Translations under genes and position numbers: made by a program
Assembly (NCBI GenBank): GCA_017445925.1
Contig: JAFSRW010000087.1
Coordinates: 1 to 34,084 of the forward strand
Direction: 5' to 3'
From: Bacteroidaceae bacterium
GTDB taxonomy: Bacteria; Bacteroidota; Bacteroidia; Bacteroidales; Bacteroidaceae
DNA length: 34,084 nucleotides
Part shown: piece after piece, positions 32,824 through 34,084 of the stretch
Layout: every line of letters begins with the position of its first letter
How positions within the stretch are numbered: position 1 is the first letter of the stretch
Notes under the pieces: model-generated
The model's input: the letters and a program-made list of their open reading frames with translations, nothing else
Told to the model about the DNA's origin: nothing
The model's database searches: none

Positions 32824-33249
32824 TTATTTGTTCTTCAGCAAATCGCGAATCTCAGTCAGCAGTTTTTCTTCTGCACTGGGTTCTGGTTCTGGTGCAGGTT
32901 CTGCGGGAGCTTCTTCCTTCTTGCGTGACAGTTTGGCAATGCCCTTAATCATCAGGAAGATACAGAATGCTATAATCAAGAAATCCACAACATCCTGAAT
33001 AAACTGACCGTAGTTCAGGGTGACAGCTTCAGAAACAACCGTTTCTCCCTCTACTACAGCTTCCTTCAGTGTAACCTTCAGCTCAGTGAAATCCACACCA
33101 CCGGTTACAACCCCGATAGGAGGCATAATAATGTTGTTAACTACACTGGTAACAATTTTACCAAAAGCACCGCCGATGATAACACCGACTGCCATGTCTA
33201 CAACGTTGCCTTTAAGTGCAAAGGCCTTGAAATCTTGAATAAATGACAT
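32824..33249 (-). CDS. mscL: Large-conductance mechanosensitive channel MscL
   Basis: The protein has 141 residues. It opens under membrane tension to release solutes during osmotic downshock. The start is [20 protein letters not shown], followed by [20 protein letters not shown], the pore helix TM1. TM2 is [20 protein letters not shown], then a Pro/Glu-rich linker ([17 protein letters not shown]) longer than in E. coli, and a C-terminal helix. It is upstream of GH76 on the same strand and divergent from the micro-lipoprotein gene at 33329. Confidence 0.95.
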   Translation of the reverse strand: MSFIQDFKAFALKGNVVDMAVGVIIGGAFGKIVTSVVNNIIMPPIGVVTGGVDFTELKVTLKEAVVEGETVVSEAVTLNYGQFIQDVVDFLIIAFCIFLMIKGIAKLSRKKEEAPAEPAPEPEPSAEEKLLTEIRDLLKNK

Positions 33250-33298
33250 AATTTTGAAAATTTATTGGTTTTCGGGTGCTAAATTAAAAAGAAAATTG

Positions 33299-33306
33299 TA
33301 ATTTTG
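33299..33306 (+). promoter_or_regulatory. -7 box for the micro-lipoprotein and possibly gapA
   Basis: TAATTTTG matches the consensus, 23 bases ahead of the ATG at 33329. No separate TAnnTTTG box was seen just upstream of gapA, so it may drive both. Confidence 0.55.
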
Positions 33307-33328
33307 CACCAAATTTCAAGAAAAAGTA

Positions 33329-33418
33329 ATGAAAAGAGTTATTTACGTATCTATTTTGATGCTTTTGGCCTTTGTAATTGTGGCTTGTAAGTCAGCTCAT
33401 TATTGTAATTGTGGATAA
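33329..33418 (+). CDS. 29-residue micro-lipoprotein
   Basis: The frame encodes MKRVIYVSILMLLAFVIVAC, then KSAHYCNCG. A basic start and a hydrophobic core end in a lipobox (VIVAC), so processing would leave a ten-residue lipopeptide starting at Cys20. A similar short CKS...CNC tail occurs in other tiny Bacteroidales lipoproteins. It lies 52 bases upstream of gapA on the same strand. Function unknown. Confidence 0.55.
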   Translation: MKRVIYVSILMLLAFVIVACKSAHYCNCG

Positions 33419-33470
33419 TAAAAATAAGCGAATTTAGTTTTACTATAATCAATTTTAAAATTAACAGAAA

Positions 33471-34084
33471 ATGACAAAAGTTGCTATTAACGGTTTCGGC
33501 CGTATTGGTCGTCTGGCTTTCCGTCAGATGTTTGAGGCAGAGGGTTATGAAGTAGTTGCAATCAACGATTTGACTAGCCCCAAGATGTTGGCTCACCTTC
33601 TGAAGTATGATACCGCTCAGGGTGGCTTCGCTGGCAAGTTCGGCGAGGGTAAGCACACTGTAGAGGCTACTGAGGATTCAATCATCGTAGACGGTAAGGA
33701 GATTAAGATCTCTAAGGAAGCTGATGCTACAAAGTGTCCTTGGGCTGCTAACGACGTAGACGTTGTTCTGGAGTGCACAGGTTTCTATACTTCTAAGGAG
33801 AAGGCTTCTGCTCACCTCACAGCTGGTGCCAAGAAGGTTGTTATCTCTGCTCCTGCTGGTAACGATCTGCCCACTATCGTTTACAATGTAAACCACAAGA
33901 CTCTGACAGCTGATGATAAGATTATCTCTGCTGCTTCTTGTACAACTAACTGCTTGGCTCCTATGGCTGCTGCTCTTAACGCATACGCTCCCATCCAGAG
34001 CGGTATCATGAGCACTATCCACGCTTACACTGGCGACCAGATGATTCTCGATGGTCCTCAGCGCACGGGTGACCTCCGTCGTAG
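33471..34084 (+). CDS. gapA: Type I glyceraldehyde-3-phosphate dehydrogenase, 5' part
   Basis: The frame from ATG 33471 runs off the right edge; about 204 of the usual ~335 residues are present. It oxidises glyceraldehyde-3-phosphate to 1,3-bisphosphoglycerate using NAD in glycolysis. The NAD-binding motif is NGFGRIGR near residue 7. The active-site motif SCTTNCLAP is present, with catalytic Cys about residue 157, and [11 protein letters not shown] follows it (here [11 protein letters not shown]). Codons are biased toward GCT, GGT and AAG, consistent with high expression. The micro-lipoprotein gene precedes it, so it may share that promoter. Confidence 0.96.
   Translation, partial: MTKVAINGFGRIGRLAFRQMFEAEGYEVVAINDLTSPKMLAHLLKYDTAQGGFAGKFGEGKHTVEATEDSIIVDGKEIKISKEADATKCPWAANDVDVVLECTGFYTSKEKASAHLTAGAKKVVISAPAGNDLPTIVYNVNHKTLTADDKIISAASCTTNCLAPMAAALNAYAPIQSGIMSTIHAYTGDQMILDGPQRTGDLRR

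Overview
The window looks like a chromosomal segment from a Bacteroidales bacterium, most likely Prevotella or a close relative. The grounds are the promoters (TTTG, 19-21 bases, then TAnnTTTG just ahead of many starts), secreted proteins that end in a short GIYIVNGKK-type tail, a 'smalltalk'-like micro-protein, DUF4369, OPT and M6 family proteins, and an S16 protein with a long acidic/alanine tail. No taxonomic search was possible, so the genus is an inference. About 34 kb carries some 33 intact or near-intact genes, two tRNAs, several decayed genes and several unusual repeats.

Layout. 1-500: the end of a truncated IS1182-type transposase, AT-rich short repeats and two micro-proteins. 639-5432: a 1597-residue secreted protein built from eight ~128-residue repeats. 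5491-6783 (minus): a metal-efflux permease fused to an HMA domain, carrying two repeat-derived insertions in frame. 6900-8957: MTA/SAH nucleosidase and an alanine/sodium symporter, then tRNA-Ser(CGA). 9422-11037 (minus): a rhodanese lipoprotein and a DUF1294-lipoprotein fusion. 11156-14662: an accessory stretch with a thioesterase, four gene remnants in a row (HD, Nudix, YciI, C_GCAxxG_C_C), a GNAT enzyme, two GC-richer esterases and an internally deleted SDR. 14788-19069: carbonic anhydrase, a lipoprotein, an MBL-fold hydrolase and a large secreted metallophosphoesterase.

19260-26235 is mostly housekeeping: a long structured leader, then a queuosine cassette (transporter, queC, queF) with overlapping genes; dnaX convergent to it; a DivIC/FtsB-type division gene and a membrane protein; then a DUF4369 lipoprotein, plsC and a stand-alone MetH reactivation domain. 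26368-29338 (minus): rpsP, an OPT transporter, an array of hairpin-bearing repeats and tRNA-Ala(GGC). 29456-33249: a secreted M6 protease, a GH76 glycosidase and mscL. The window ends inside gapA, preceded by a 29-residue lipoprotein.

The most unusual observations are: (i) decayed genes that keep their two ends but have lost the middle, seen on both strands within 2.3 kb; (ii) palindromic and tandem repeats read through in frame inside a membrane transporter gene; (iii) a repeat array at 29034-29205 in which a short core is constant while the hairpin arms change sequence yet stay self-complementary; (iv) a DUF1294 membrane protein whose last helix doubles as a lipoprotein signal peptide. None of these amounts to a proven new system.
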